A stretch of DNA of 64,000 nt from UBA910 sp964369145 (GCA_964369145.1 CAYJEE010000001.1:15466-79465); one strand, 5' to 3'. Positions 51,915-61,055 are shown, counted from the first letter of the stretch. The notes: generated by a model from the letters alone, not told the origin. A program made the numbers and translations.

Positions 51915-52550
51915 TTAGGTAAACTTAAGATTACTCTTTCTAAGTTCAGTGTGAATTATACCATACTCAGGGATAGTTTTTTCGACGAGGGACCAAAACT
52001 TTTTTGAATGATTAAACTGTCCGAGGTGGCAGAGCTCATGCACGATGATGTAGTCCGCATGCCGTGGAGGCAGGAGTGCGATTTTATAATTAAAATTCAA
52101 ATTTCCTGTTTTCGAACAGCTCCCCCAGCGAGAGCTTGTGTTCTTGATACTGATCCGTCCAACGGAAAATTTATAAAACGTATTGAAATATTCGACCCGT
52201 TCATGAGCGAGTTTTCGAGCCGCTTCTTTATGTGCGAGATACTTCGCTCGCTCGTCATTTTTCGAGAGCTTTTTCTGAGGTTTTCCGACCCCCACCTGTC
52301 CCGCATCCACCCCGCTATCTAGTCTTGTCTGCAACGCCTGAAAATGCTCTATTTTTGCCAAAATCCACCCTGCCCGACTCTGAAGCATCTGGTGAGCAAA
52401 AGCCTCACCCAAGGGCCCCCAGAGCCTCTTCGGCACAGTCAAAGACACATCTCCACCGAGACCCACAGTCACCCGCACCGTCTTCGCCCGAGCGCTGATT
52501 TTTAAGGCGTATTTGATTGTTTCTGTTCCAAGTTGGATTGTTTTATGCAC
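51915..52550 (-). CDS. YgjP/DUF45-type metallopeptidase
   Basis: 211 aa. The zinc motif HELCH (VHELCHLGQFNHSKKFW) and the segment TSRRWGSCS-like (NTSSRWGSCSKTGNLNFNY) are diagnostic of DUF45/YgjP. The start is a GTG at 52550. TATACT lies about 20 nt upstream. Co-oriented with the META gene. Confidence 0.85.
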   Translation of the reverse strand: MHKTIQLGTETIKYALKISARAKTVRVTVGLGGDVSLTVPKRLWGPLGEAFAHQMLQSRAGWILAKIEHFQALQTRLDSGVDAGQVGVGKPQKKLSKNDERAKYLAHKEAARKLAHERVEYFNTFYKFSVGRISIKNTSSRWGSCSKTGNLNFNYKIALLPPRHADYIIVHELCHLGQFNHSKKFWSLVEKTIPEYGIIHTELRKSNLKFT

Positions 52551-52730
52551 TGTGTGTCGACTTAGTATACCAACAGAGCTTCTTTTATTCGACAGTGTAC
52601 AATCTGAATCTCTGAGCGAATGTGTCCTGTTTATAATACATTGTGAGGTTGTTTTTTTGAGCTTTACACCTAAAGCTAAATGTGATTAATTTATGAGGAA
52701 ATTGTTCTTCATAAGAAAGGATAGGATACA

Positions 52731-53330
52731 GTGGAACGCCAAGGTTTTAATTTTAACGCACTCTTAAAATACCCTGAGGTTAGTAAAGGTATTGAGTTAG
52801 TACTCGAACGAGTGAGACAGGAGCATGCAGGTGGACATACCCTGTCGGCTACGGAAACTCTACGGATTACCAGTTTTCAGAGTTTCAATCTCCCACCACA
52901 ACATGCGATGGTTACAATCCACAGGAAGAGGGATGATTCTGTGGTTCATGATGGAATTAAAGGTCGCCACAACGCTTTTTTTATTATCTGGAGAGAAGGC
53001 GGAGAAAATTCTCCAGTTGTGGCGACATCATCCATGCCAAGTATCTGGGGTGTTGCGACCCCTATGGATTTGATCAGAAGAATCCTGGAAGTCTCTTCAC
53101 ATCAAGACACAAAAGAAATTCGTTTCTTTGCAGTGATTCACGTCACCGCAACAGAAACGTTTGATCTACATTGGATTTCGGTGCATGTTCATGAGGACGA
53201 GTGGTGGCGAGAACGTATTCTCGAGAACCCAGCACTCCTGGATGCGGTTGTGAAAAAACACACACGCATCAATAACTCTGAAGTGGAACTGACCCGAGAA
53301 ATGCTACTTCTCGGCTATTTCACAGACTAA
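52731..53330 (+). CDS. Hypothetical protein, 199 aa
   Basis: GTG start at 52731 supported by AGGATAGG upstream. No signal peptide or helix. The layout (helical start, then FIIWREGGENSPVVATSS, a central helix and IRFFAVIHVTATETFDLHWI) resembles the following gene in secondary-structure order, so the two may be distant paralogues (inference). A strong terminator follows. Confidence 0.65.
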   Translation: MERQGFNFNALLKYPEVSKGIELVLERVRQEHAGGHTLSATETLRITSFQSFNLPPQHAMVTIHRKRDDSVVHDGIKGRHNAFFIIWREGGENSPVVATSSMPSIWGVATPMDLIRRILEVSSHQDTKEIRFFAVIHVTATETFDLHWISVHVHEDEWWRERILENPALLDAVVKKHTRINNSEVELTREMLLLGYFTD

Positions 53331-53336
53331 CAACCT

Positions 53337-53377
53337 ACCCCCGACCGATTCATTTCGGTCGGGGGTTGATTTTTTTA
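53337..53377 (+). terminator. Terminator
   Basis: ACCCCCGACCGA and TCGGTCGGGGGT with a short loop, then TTGATTTTTTT. Confidence 0.8.
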
Positions 53378-53430
53378 TACAAATATGGTTTAGTATGCAT
53401 CGAGAACTTCATTACTTAGGAGAAAAAGAA

Positions 53431-53988
53431 ATGGATGCGCAAGATTTTCGTTTAATAACTCATTTGTATGCCCCGTGGCTTTTGAAATTGATTGCATCGA
53501 AAGTCGGTAGGCATAGAACACCCAACCAAGCTGAGAGATCATTTGAGATACTACTTTCTCAGAAAATTGAGTCTATAGTAAATAGTTCTTGGAATGAACT
53601 AGATCTTATCCATGAAAGTGTACCCTCTCACACCAGCTCGGTAACCATCCTTCGTCACTACACTGTCGTGTGGCGACAAACCAAGGAAGATACGTTTTGT
53701 CACACGGGTACGGATAAACTGGCAGGTACCAGTGTCGACAGTCTCCTTAGGCTCGTGCTAGGAGAATGCAATGATGGTGATACCGTCTGGATGGAGGCTG
53801 TTGTGGAGACAATCTATACACTCGACACCTCCTCTATCGAATCGCCGAAGCATAAGTTCGTCATCTACCCCTGCATGGAGAGCGACTATATGCAGTGGGT
53901 TGACCAAAACAAGGATTCAATTAATCAAGTTCTCGCCCAGCGAGGACTCATCCTCTCGAGCTACAGTGTTGTAGCTCAAAAACAGTAA
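53431..53988 (+). CDS. Hypothetical protein, 185 aa
   Basis: I start at 53431 (MDAQDFRLITHLYAPWLL) because AGGAG lies 9 nt upstream; an in-frame ATG at 53395 would give 12 more residues. Unrecognised soluble protein. A terminator follows directly. Confidence 0.65.
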   Translation: MDAQDFRLITHLYAPWLLKLIASKVGRHRTPNQAERSFEILLSQKIESIVNSSWNELDLIHESVPSHTSSVTILRHYTVVWRQTKEDTFCHTGTDKLAGTSVDSLLRLVLGECNDGDTVWMEAVVETIYTLDTSSIESPKHKFVIYPCMESDYMQWVDQNKDSINQVLAQRGLILSSYSVVAQKQ

Positions 53989-53993
53989 CAACA

Positions 53994-54029
53994 AACCCCG
54001 CCGAGGCTTAAGCCTTGGCGGGGTGTTTT
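53994..54029 (+). terminator. Terminator
   Basis: CCCCGCCGAGGC, TTAA, GCCTTGGCGGGG followed by TGTTTTT. Confidence 0.8.
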
Positions 54030-54036
54030 TCTTGTA

Positions 54037-54585
54037 TTACTTCCCTTTCAGTTTCTCCACTTCTTCCACTAGTTTTTTGAGTGTTGCTTGGATGGATTCG
54101 AGATCGACTTCTTTTTGTTTTTCTGCTTTTTGTTGCATCGTATCGGTATCTTTTTCAATCTCATCCACATCCGTCTGGATCTCCTCGATATCTTCAGAGA
54201 TTTCATCCACATCTTCTTGGATCACATCGATATCCTTTTCAATCCCCTCGACATCTTCTTGGATCTCATCGACATTCTCCTGGATCACGTCGATATCTTT
54301 TTCGATACCTTCGACGTCTTCCTGGATTTCATCCACGTCTTCTTTAATCTCTTCGATATCCCCCTCAACCTCTTCGAGACTCTGAGTGTTTTGGTTGACG
54401 GTCATCTGGATGAAGATGGCGAGATAGATCGCTTCGAGTGACACAAGCGTGGTCAAAAAAAGCAGTATCGTATCAAACGCTACGCCAAAAAAGTACAATG
54501 CAAACATCGCAATGAAAAAAACTGTGTGAGCGGCCACAGAAGTTTTTGAGCCGACCCATTGTGTAAATTTTTTGTCCCAGTTCAT
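54037..54585 (-). CDS. Two-helix membrane protein with heptad-repeat coiled coil
   Basis: 182 aa. Two membrane helices (about 18-36 and 40-62; LVSLEAIYLAIFIQM resembles DUF1003/low-affinity iron permease proteins). About 75 residues of seven-residue repeats follow (EDVDEIQ, EDVEGIE, KDIDVIQ and variants), then a final Lys/Glu helix. The DNA carries a matching 21-nt periodicity. The repeat length may vary between strains. Function unknown. Confidence 0.75.
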   Translation of the reverse strand: MNWDKKFTQWVGSKTSVAAHTVFFIAMFALYFFGVAFDTILLFLTTLVSLEAIYLAIFIQMTVNQNTQSLEEVEGDIEEIKEDVDEIQEDVEGIEKDIDVIQENVDEIQEDVEGIEKDIDVIQEDVDEISEDIEEIQTDVDEIEKDTDTMQQKAEKQKEVDLESIQATLKKLVEEVEKLKGK

Positions 54586-54589
54586 GATG

Positions 54590-54781
54590 TTATGTTGTTA
54601 TCATCTGATACACACTCACGATCCCGTGCCATGCAACAAGAGCGTATTTGATAATGGCATGAGAAATGGTAAGCATTGGTGGCGACTGCAGGATTGCAAG
54701 TACGTCAATATGAAATGCAAACTGGAGCGTCAGAAGTGCGACGATCACGAGCACAAATGTACCGATAAAACCTTTGTTCAT
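54590..54781 (-). CDS. Small two-helix membrane protein, 63 aa
   Basis: MNKGFIGTFVLVIVALLTLQ then FAFHIDVLAILQSPPM and a second helix (SHAIIKYALVAWHGIVSV). The ATG at 54781 is used. TATAGT lies about 18 nt upstream. It precedes the coiled-coil gene by 4 nt, so they form a unit. Unrecognised. Confidence 0.55.
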   Translation of the reverse strand: MNKGFIGTFVLVIVALLTLQFAFHIDVLAILQSPPMLTISHAIIKYALVAWHGIVSVYQMITT

Positions 54782-54858
54782 ATGCAAAAAGTATACACTA
54801 TACGGGGTACATTTGACAAAAAATTCAAAAAATGTTTTTTAATAGATAGAGGTATCGA

Positions 54859-55215
54859 ATGCCTAACATACGCACCAGGCAAAACTCTGCAACAGTTGAT
54901 ATTTTGGAGGAGGAGCGTCATTTAACCCAAACCGAGACAGTGGCAATACTTGGAGCAATCCACAAACTCCACGTGGAGGACAAGTTCACTATCATCTTGG
55001 TCAACATGACCAAGGTAAAAACAATTAACCTTGAATCAGTCAAGGGGTTCGTCGAAATTAAGAGTCAAAATCAAAACTTGAATCTGTATTTCTATGGACT
55101 CAGCTTAGACTTAACTCGACGTTTGAAGACGATGCAGGCTTCTGGGGTGTTTCTGTATACGATATACACTACAGAACAAGAGGCGTTGAAAAAAATTTTT
55201 ACAAGAAGAACCTAG
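54859..55215 (+). CDS. STAS-like protein
   Basis: 118 aa. The beta-alpha pattern FTIILVNMTKVKTINLESVK, GFVEIKSQNQNLNLYFYGL and VFLYTIYTTEQEALKKIF fits a STAS (anti-sigma antagonist) fold. The usual phospho-Ser position is not clear (NLES may hold it). Start at 54859 after GAGGT. A sigma factor is encoded at 42350, but a link is speculation. Confidence 0.5.
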   Translation: MPNIRTRQNSATVDILEEERHLTQTETVAILGAIHKLHVEDKFTIILVNMTKVKTINLESVKGFVEIKSQNQNLNLYFYGLSLDLTRRLKTMQASGVFLYTIYTTEQEALKKIFTRRT

Positions 55216-55237
55216 CTCAATTTAACATCATCTTTGA

Positions 55238-55267
55238 AGAGCGCCCCACCGGGACGCTCTTTTCTTT
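55238..55267. terminator. Terminator
   Basis: AGAGCGCCCC..GGGACGCTCT followed by TTTCTTTT. Confidence 0.7.
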
Positions 55268-55275
55268 TACATAAT

Positions 55276-56562
55276 TTACAATGCAGGGAGATATTCAAAT
55301 GGATCGAGATAAGCTTTGATGTCGGCAATCGGCATTTTTGCACTCTTACATGCGCGACTATTCACATGATTTTCAATGCGCACACCTTGAGACGCATATA
55401 TGCCGAGATGGAGGTGCGGTCCGGTAGAGTAGCCTGTATTACCACTGTAGCCGATCACATCACCCGTAGCGACACTCTGTCCTTCGGTCGCTTTGATGAC
55501 TGAAAGATGTCCGTACACAGAAGAAAGTCCGTTGGGATGCTTGACCATCACCCATTTTCCAAATGAATAACATCCTTTTACTAAGTCAGTATTCCCTGTC
55601 CCGATCACCACCCCTTCGAGCACGCTCTTTACGGGAGTACCTACTGATGCACCGAAGTCTACACCATTGTGTGAGCCAGAAACATAGAGTCGTTTTGATG
55701 CCGAAGTTTTCCCAAAACGCTGTGTGATAATCACCTTATCGAGTGGCCACGCCAAGATACCTGGTCGAGAGTCCGGGAGACGAGAAGGATCGATCTCGAG
55801 TCTAAGCTGTGATTCGTAATCAAAAAGCTCTTTTTCAAATGCAGCTTTCTGAGCTTCTTTTTGCTGGAGAAGTGTTTTGTATGCCGCTTCAGTATTTTTT
55901 GTTTGAGCGAGAACTTTTGCTTTTTCTTGCTTGTTGTACTGCACTATCTTTTTCTGATCCTCAAGGTTTTCTTGGAGGAGCTTGAGTCTCTCTTTTTCTG
56001 CTTCTGTTTTTGTCTTTTTGTCAGCGAGTGTTACCTTCAACTCTGACAAATTATCAGTCTTCATTTTAATCTGCTTCTGGACTTGCTTTATACCTTCTAC
56101 ATCGTCCCACATATCGGTAAATGTTTTGTATTGTAAAAATACTTCGACTGGATTCGTATCTTCAGCTTGGTAGAGTTGCGTGATTAGTGTTCTGATCGCT
56201 TCGGTATTTGCATTGATCTGTACACCTGTGTCTTGTATTGTATTTCCTAGCTCGTCGATGGTGAGACTCGTCTTACTAATCTTCCTCTCAGTGAGAGTGA
56301 GATCAGTGTTTACTTTCTTTTGGGTAACATCAAGCGTTTTGATTGTATTTTGGAGAGTTTTTGCTTCTTTACCCACCCGTTCGACTTCTCTGTTGTATGT
56401 ATTGATTTCAGCTTCGAGGGCTTTGATCTGATTGTTACGCTCTTCTATCTTTGTTTGTAGCTCTTCTGCTTTGTTTTGAGCAAAACTGACAGGTGTAAAA
56501 AAAGCCACACCGAGCATGAAAAGAAAAACAAGAAAAATGCTGTGGAGTAGATGTAAACGCAT
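55276..56562 (-). CDS. Secreted M23 peptidase with coiled coil (EnvC/NlpD-like)
   Basis: 428 aa. A signal peptide (about 1-28, ending VSFAQ) precedes long coiled coils (about 30-250). The LytM/M23 domain (about 290-428) has HNGVDFGASVGTPVKSV and GPHLHLGIY; the H..D and HxH zinc ligands are intact, so it may cut peptide crosslinks itself. TATACT ends 6 nt before the ATG. Known relatives act at cell division. Confidence 0.88.
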   Translation of the reverse strand: MRLHLLHSIFLVFLFMLGVAFFTPVSFAQNKAEELQTKIEERNNQIKALEAEINTYNREVERVGKEAKTLQNTIKTLDVTQKKVNTDLTLTERKISKTSLTIDELGNTIQDTGVQINANTEAIRTLITQLYQAEDTNPVEVFLQYKTFTDMWDDVEGIKQVQKQIKMKTDNLSELKVTLADKKTKTEAEKERLKLLQENLEDQKKIVQYNKQEKAKVLAQTKNTEAAYKTLLQQKEAQKAAFEKELFDYESQLRLEIDPSRLPDSRPGILAWPLDKVIITQRFGKTSASKRLYVSGSHNGVDFGASVGTPVKSVLEGVVIGTGNTDLVKGCYSFGKWVMVKHPNGLSSVYGHLSVIKATEGQSVATGDVIGYSGNTGYSTGPHLHLGIYASQGVRIENHVNSRACKSAKMPIADIKAYLDPFEYLPAL

Positions 56563-56649
56563 AGGTATAGTATATCAAAAAAACACATTCTCTAAAAATC
56601 CCCTTATTTTTAGGGATTTTCTAGGAATTAAAATAATATTAAAATGTGC

Positions 56650-56678
56650 TTGACAATAAATACTTAGTATGCTATATT
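56650..56678 (+). promoter_or_regulatory. Promoter of candidate ncRNA 2
   Basis: TTGACA (56650-56655), 17 bp and TATATT (56673-56678), close to the ideal. Confidence 0.7.
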
Positions 56679-56684
56679 TATATC

Positions 56685-56855
56685 AGACATCCTTAAACCG
56701 AAAAACGTTCTAGCCCTCGACACGCCACCTACAGAGGTAGGTCGCCGGCGTCAGTCCCGGCTAGTAAGGTAAAAGGATTCAGAAAGGAAGTGGCGCTGTG
56801 CCCAGAGGCCCGCCCTAAACGTGCATCAATCCCCCGGGATTGATGCACTTTTTTT
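56685..56855 (+). ncRNA. Candidate structured ncRNA 2
   Basis: A consensus promoter and a perfect terminator (13-bp stem GTGCATCAATCCC/GGGATTGATGCAC at 56821-56848, seven T) enclose about 135 nt without ORF. Nested pairs are visible: CTAGCC with GGCTAG, ACGCC with GGCGT and ACCTAC with GTAGGT. The GC content is higher than in its surroundings. It is convergent with gltX. I cannot match it to 6S, tmRNA, SRP RNA or RNase P RNA. Confidence 0.6.
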
Positions 56856-56865
56856 ATACCAAATA

Positions 56866-58484
56866 TTAAAGTATTTCAATCGCTTTTTGAATACGTGAAA
56901 GTGACTCTTTTTTTCCGAGAAGAGATAGGAGGGTAAATGGATCTGGAGATTTTTCTCGTCCTGAAAGTGCGACACGAGTAGGCCAGANNNNNNNNNNNNN
57001 NNNNNNNNNNNNNNNNNNNNNNNNNNNNNNNNNNNNNNNNNNNNNNNNNNNNNNNNNNNNNNNNNNNNNNNNNNNNNNNNNNNNNNNGTAAATGGATCTG
57101 GAGATTTTTCTCGTCCTGAAAGTGCGACACGAGTAGGCCAGAGGACTTGTCCCCGACCCTCTGCGTTTGCATACTCCCAAATAAGACTCTTTACTGATTC
57201 AGCATCACTAAATCTTGAATCATCTGCATTTGAAATCAATTCGAGCACTCGAGAGAGTCGCTCTTTTGTTTTAACTACATCTTTTTCATCTTTCCAGAAA
57301 AGCATTTCTTTTGAAACCTCCGGTGCTTTGAAAAAATATACAAAATCACCTTCTGCACACAACTGTGCAACATCCCCCCATTTTTCGATGCGCTCAACAA
57401 TCAGGTAAGCAACTTTTCTGAGCATCTCTTCGTTGTACTGTGGAAGCGATGTGATACTTTCTGGTAGATAGTGGATAAGCGTTTGAAACTGCTCATCATT
57501 ACCCAATCTTTTAATATGTTCTTTGTTGATCCAGTTGAGTTTTTCTTCATTGAGTCCGGCGCCTGAGTGTTGGATTTTTGCGATATCAAATGAAGCAATT
57601 AATTCTTCACGTGAAAAAATCTCCTGGTCAGTCCCTGGGTTCCACCCCAAAAGCGCGAGGAAGTTGATAAACGCATCGGCGAGATAGCCCTCTTTTTTGT
57701 ATTCGAGCAAATCTTTTGCCCCATCTCGTTTACTGAGCTTTTTCTTTCCATCCGGTGCCATGATCGGTGGAAGGGTGGCAAACACAGGAGTATCCACACC
57801 AAGCGCTTCATAGAGTGAAAGGAACTTTGGAGTCGAAGAAATAAACTCCTGTCCACGCATCACATGAGTTACCTTCATTTCAATATCATCGACAATATGT
57901 GCAAAGTTGTAGGTCGGATATCCATCTGACTTGATCAAGATAAAATCATCAAGTGCTTCCTCACCCGCAGAAAGCTCTCCCCATACTGCATCAATCCACG
58001 TAAACCGCTTCAATGTCGGTACTTTAAAACGAAGCGGTTTGCTGCCATCCCACACTTCGGTCGTTTCTTTTCGGTGTTCACGGTACAAAAAAGGACGCTT
58101 TTCCTCTTCCGCTTTTTGACGCAAACTTTCGAGCTCTTCTTCGGTATACGGATCAGAGTATGCAAATCCTTTATCGATCAATATTTGTGCATACCGACGA
58201 TACACATCGAGTCGTTCTGATTGAATATACGAGCCAGCAGGACCTAGAGCATCTGGACCAAAATCCCAATCGAGTCCAAGCCATTTCAAGGATTCTTGAA
58301 TATGCGAGATTGAACCATCCACTTCTCGCTCCTTGTCGGTATCTTCAATACGGAGGATAAATGCTCCGTTGTTTTTGCGAGCCCAGAGCCAGGCATATAA
58401 TGCAGTACGCACACTACCCACATGCATAAAACCCGTCGGTGACGGAGCAAAACGGGTAACGATGTTAGTGACAGTATTATTCAT
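56866..58484 (-). CDS. gltX: Glutamyl-tRNA synthetase (gap-interrupted in this assembly)
   Basis: Class I synthetase with the HIGH-type motif PSPTGFMHVGSVRTALYAWL and the KMSKS-type motif KKLSKRDGA. A run of 100 N (56988-57087) is flanked by the same 55 bases (56933-56987 and 57088-57142). Removing the Ns and one copy leaves 1464 nt, exactly 488 codons, and joins both halves in one frame. The C-terminus then reads GREKSPDPFTLLSLLGKKES and ends AIEIL at 56866. The gene is therefore intact at 487 aa. Confidence 0.92.
56988..57087. other. Assembly gap, 100 N, with duplicated edges
   Basis: Both sides carry the same 55 bases, meaning two overlapping contigs were scaffolded without merging. It is a technical artefact. 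Confidence 0.95.
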
Positions 58485-58512
58485 GTAAATATGGTTTGAT
58501 CGTTGCTTTAAT

Positions 58513-59640
58513 CTATTTATTGTGACTCAGTGCAATATTGAGTATTTCTGTTGCTATTTTTCGTGCAGCATCTGGATGCTGAGATGTTTTTGTTGCTGCA
58601 ATCATTTCAGATGACAGTTTTTCATTGTTGATTATGCGATCAACCTCTGCATACAAGATATTACCAGAAAGATTCCCTTCTTCAAGCACTACCGCAGCAC
58701 CCGTACGTGCATACGCATATGCATTCATACGTTGATGATCACCATTTGATTTTGTAATAGGGATTACAATCGCTGGTTTTTCCCATGATGCAATCTCAAA
58801 GAGTGATGATCCTGCTCGAGATACCACGAGACTCGATGCGCCTGCAGCCATACGAAGCTCAAGATTGTTGAGATACGCATATGGTTTGTATCGATGTGCA
58901 TATTTGCTCGTAAGGAGTACAACATCTGCTGTTTTCTGTACAATCTCTATATTGTTTTTTCCTGTTTGATGAATGACCTGATATTTTTCAATAATTCGAG
59001 GAAGCGCATCAATGAGGGTGTCGTTGATAAGCTGTGCACCCTGAGATCCTCCGATAACCAAAAGTGTAGGAATACCTGGTTCAAGTTTGAGATATTCATA
59101 TGCACCGAGAGAGAGGGCGTGTGTAATATCTTTTCGTATAGGGTTGCCAGTATACGCAGTCTTACCCTGTGGAAAAAACTTTGCAGAATCCGGATATGAG
59201 AGAGCGATACGTGAGGCAAACTTGCCCGCCCACGCATTGACCCGACCAGGAACACTATCTGACTCATGGATCACTACAGGGATACGGAGAATTTTGCCCG
59301 CCAAGAGTGCCGGGAAACTCGCATACCCACCTTTTCCGAAAATAACATCCGGATAAATACTAAAAATAGTCCACAACGACACAATCGTCCCCCATATAGT
59401 CTTAAATGCATCGATGATATTCATCAATGAAAAATAAATACGAAGCTTTCCTGCTGTATTTTTCTTGAACGTAATATTGTGTTCAAATAAGAGCCCTTCA
59501 TTGTAGGGAGAATTCGACATATAAAAAAGCTCCACTCCGATGAGTCTGTTCTCTTTTGCGATTTGATTTATCTCTTCGGCGATTGCGATGATGGGATAGA
59601 AGTGTCCGCCACTACCACCTCCTGTAAAAAGTATCTTCAT
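58513..59640 (-). CDS. murG: UDP-GlcNAc:lipid I transferase MurG
   Basis: 375 aa. MKILFTGGGSGGHFYPIIAI and the C-terminal donor-site motif SRAGSSLFEIASWEKPAIVI are diagnostic. It makes lipid II at the inner membrane. The start at 59640 begins exactly at the conserved motif; the upstream extension is discarded. Order on the minus strand is mraY-ftsW-murG, a dcw-type cluster. Confidence 0.95.
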   Translation of the reverse strand: MKILFTGGGSGGHFYPIIAIAEEINQIAKENRLIGVELFYMSNSPYNEGLLFEHNITFKKNTAGKLRIYFSLMNIIDAFKTIWGTIVSLWTIFSIYPDVIFGKGGYASFPALLAGKILRIPVVIHESDSVPGRVNAWAGKFASRIALSYPDSAKFFPQGKTAYTGNPIRKDITHALSLGAYEYLKLEPGIPTLLVIGGSQGAQLINDTLIDALPRIIEKYQVIHQTGKNNIEIVQKTADVVLLTSKYAHRYKPYAYLNNLELRMAAGASSLVVSRAGSSLFEIASWEKPAIVIPITKSNGDHQRMNAYAYARTGAAVVLEEGNLSGNILYAEVDRIINNEKLSSEMIAATKTSQHPDAARKIATEILNIALSHNK

Positions 59641-59659
59641 AGTTATTGTTACATATTGT

Positions 59660-59784
59660 ACCCTGACTTTCACATCTGGCAAATTTCTTTGTCGGACTTC
59701 AAAAAATAATTCTCACCGTACGACATGTACGCCTCCAATTATTTTTCTTGTCCTTCGTGAACTTTGCTCAGATCTGAAAGTCGA
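59660..59784. repeat. Intergenic GTAC-core palindrome, copy C
   Basis: Outer arms GACTTTCACATCTGG and CAGATCTGAAAGTC, inner arms GGACTTCAAAAAATAATT and AATTATTTTTCTTGTCC, core CCGTACGACATGTACG (59717-59732). The central 55 nt are identical to copy D. Confidence 0.8.
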
Positions 59785-59792
59785 TTAATAGT

Positions 59793-60905
59793 TTAATGTT
59801 TTAATGCTCTACTTGTTTTAGAAATATTCAAAATAATCCCCGCTTCTGCAAGTGCTATAAATAATGACGTTCCTCCGTGACTTACAAAAGGTAAGGTAAT
59901 CCCCGATAATGGCAGTATACCTACCATTGCTCCAATATTTATAAATGCCTGCGATATGATGAGTATAACAATTCCGACAATTAAAAGTCTACCAAAAGGA
60001 TCTGGCGTTGCCGCTGCAATTTTTAAGCCTCGGAGAGCAAAGAATACAAACACTAACACAAGAAGTGTACTTCCGATAAAACCAAACTCTTCTGCTGATA
60101 CTGCAAAAATAGAATCTCCGATCGGCTCTGGAAGAAAATTGAACTTTTGTATGCTTTGTCCAAAACCTCGCCCATACAACCCACCCGAACCCACCGCAAT
60201 CAATGATTGTTGGATTTGATATCCACTTCCTTGTGCATTTTTGTCAGGACTGATAAATGTAGTGATTCGACTCATGACATACGGCCGAGTGTATGCGATG
60301 ACGCCGAGTCCGACGAGCCCAATACATCCAAGCAAAAACATATGCCTCCATCTCCCTCCTGCTGCGAGAAATATCGCAAGTCCACCTGCCACAGTCACCA
60401 TAAATGTGTCAGTGTCTGGCTGAGCGAGCAATACTGCACCGACAATACCAGTCACGAGGACAAAGGGTAAGAGTCCATGACTGATGGTTTTCACTTTATC
60501 TTTTGCACGAGCAACCCACGCGGCAAAGTAAATAATATATGCAATTTTGAGTAATTCAGAAGGTTGAAATGAGATAAGTTTGAATGAGACCCAGCGCTTT
60601 GCTCCCCCATGACTGAGTCCTATCCCCGGGACAAATACGAGGAGCGTCAATACAATACCTATAATAAAAATAAAGAATGCATTTTTTTTATAAAAATGAA
60701 AAGGTATTTTCGAAGTTACCAAACATGCAAGTGAACCGAGAAACAGACCAAAGAAAGTTTGATTGAATGCGACATTTGCGTATTTAACTGTGTTTTTCGA
60801 CAAAAGCCCGAGCGATGCTGAGCTGAATATGAGAAAACCAGCCACCACGAGGATGATGAGAGAGATGAGAAAGGGAATGTCAACTTTTATTCCTGTTTTA
60901 AACAT
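59793..60905 (-). CDS. ftsW: SEDS glycosyltransferase FtsW/RodA
   Basis: 370 aa with about ten helices. Family motifs are LLAQPDTDTFMVTVAGGLAIF, GSGYQIQQSLIAVGSGGLYG, GFGQSIQKFNFLPEPIGDSI and GITLPFVSHGGTSL. It polymerises lipid II. FtsW is more likely than RodA because of the mraY/murG neighbours. Confidence 0.93.
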   Translation of the reverse strand: MFKTGIKVDIPFLISLIILVVAGFLIFSSASLGLLSKNTVKYANVAFNQTFFGLFLGSLACLVTSKIPFHFYKKNAFFIFIIGIVLTLLVFVPGIGLSHGGAKRWVSFKLISFQPSELLKIAYIIYFAAWVARAKDKVKTISHGLLPFVLVTGIVGAVLLAQPDTDTFMVTVAGGLAIFLAAGGRWRHMFLLGCIGLVGLGVIAYTRPYVMSRITTFISPDKNAQGSGYQIQQSLIAVGSGGLYGRGFGQSIQKFNFLPEPIGDSIFAVSAEEFGFIGSTLLVLVFVFFALRGLKIAAATPDPFGRLLIVGIVILIISQAFINIGAMVGILPLSGITLPFVSHGGTSLFIALAEAGIILNISKTSRALKH

Positions 60906-60926
60906 TTAAGTGTTGTGATGCTTATT

Positions 60927-61052
60927 ACCCTGACTCCCATATCTGGTAAATTTCGTTGTTGGACTTCAAAAAATAATTCTCACCGTACGACATGTACGCC
61001 TCCAATTATTTTTCTAGTCCGCCTAGAAATTTACTCAGATCTGGAAATCGAT
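60927..61052. repeat. Intergenic GTAC-core palindrome, copy D
   Basis: Same architecture as copy C, with core at 60984-60999 and the same central 55 nt (60961-61015). The outer arms differ by a few bases yet still pair. Confidence 0.8.
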
Positions 61053-61055
61053 TAT

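Noticed and set aside
54023..54441. Ser/Ile-rich plus-strand ORFs opposite the coiled-coil gene
   Set aside because: Artefacts of the 21-nt repeats; no promoter or start site.
56866..57180. Frameshifted or duplicated gltX 3' end
   Set aside because: The apparent frame change comes from 100 N plus a 55-bp duplicated contig edge; the merged sequence is one open frame.
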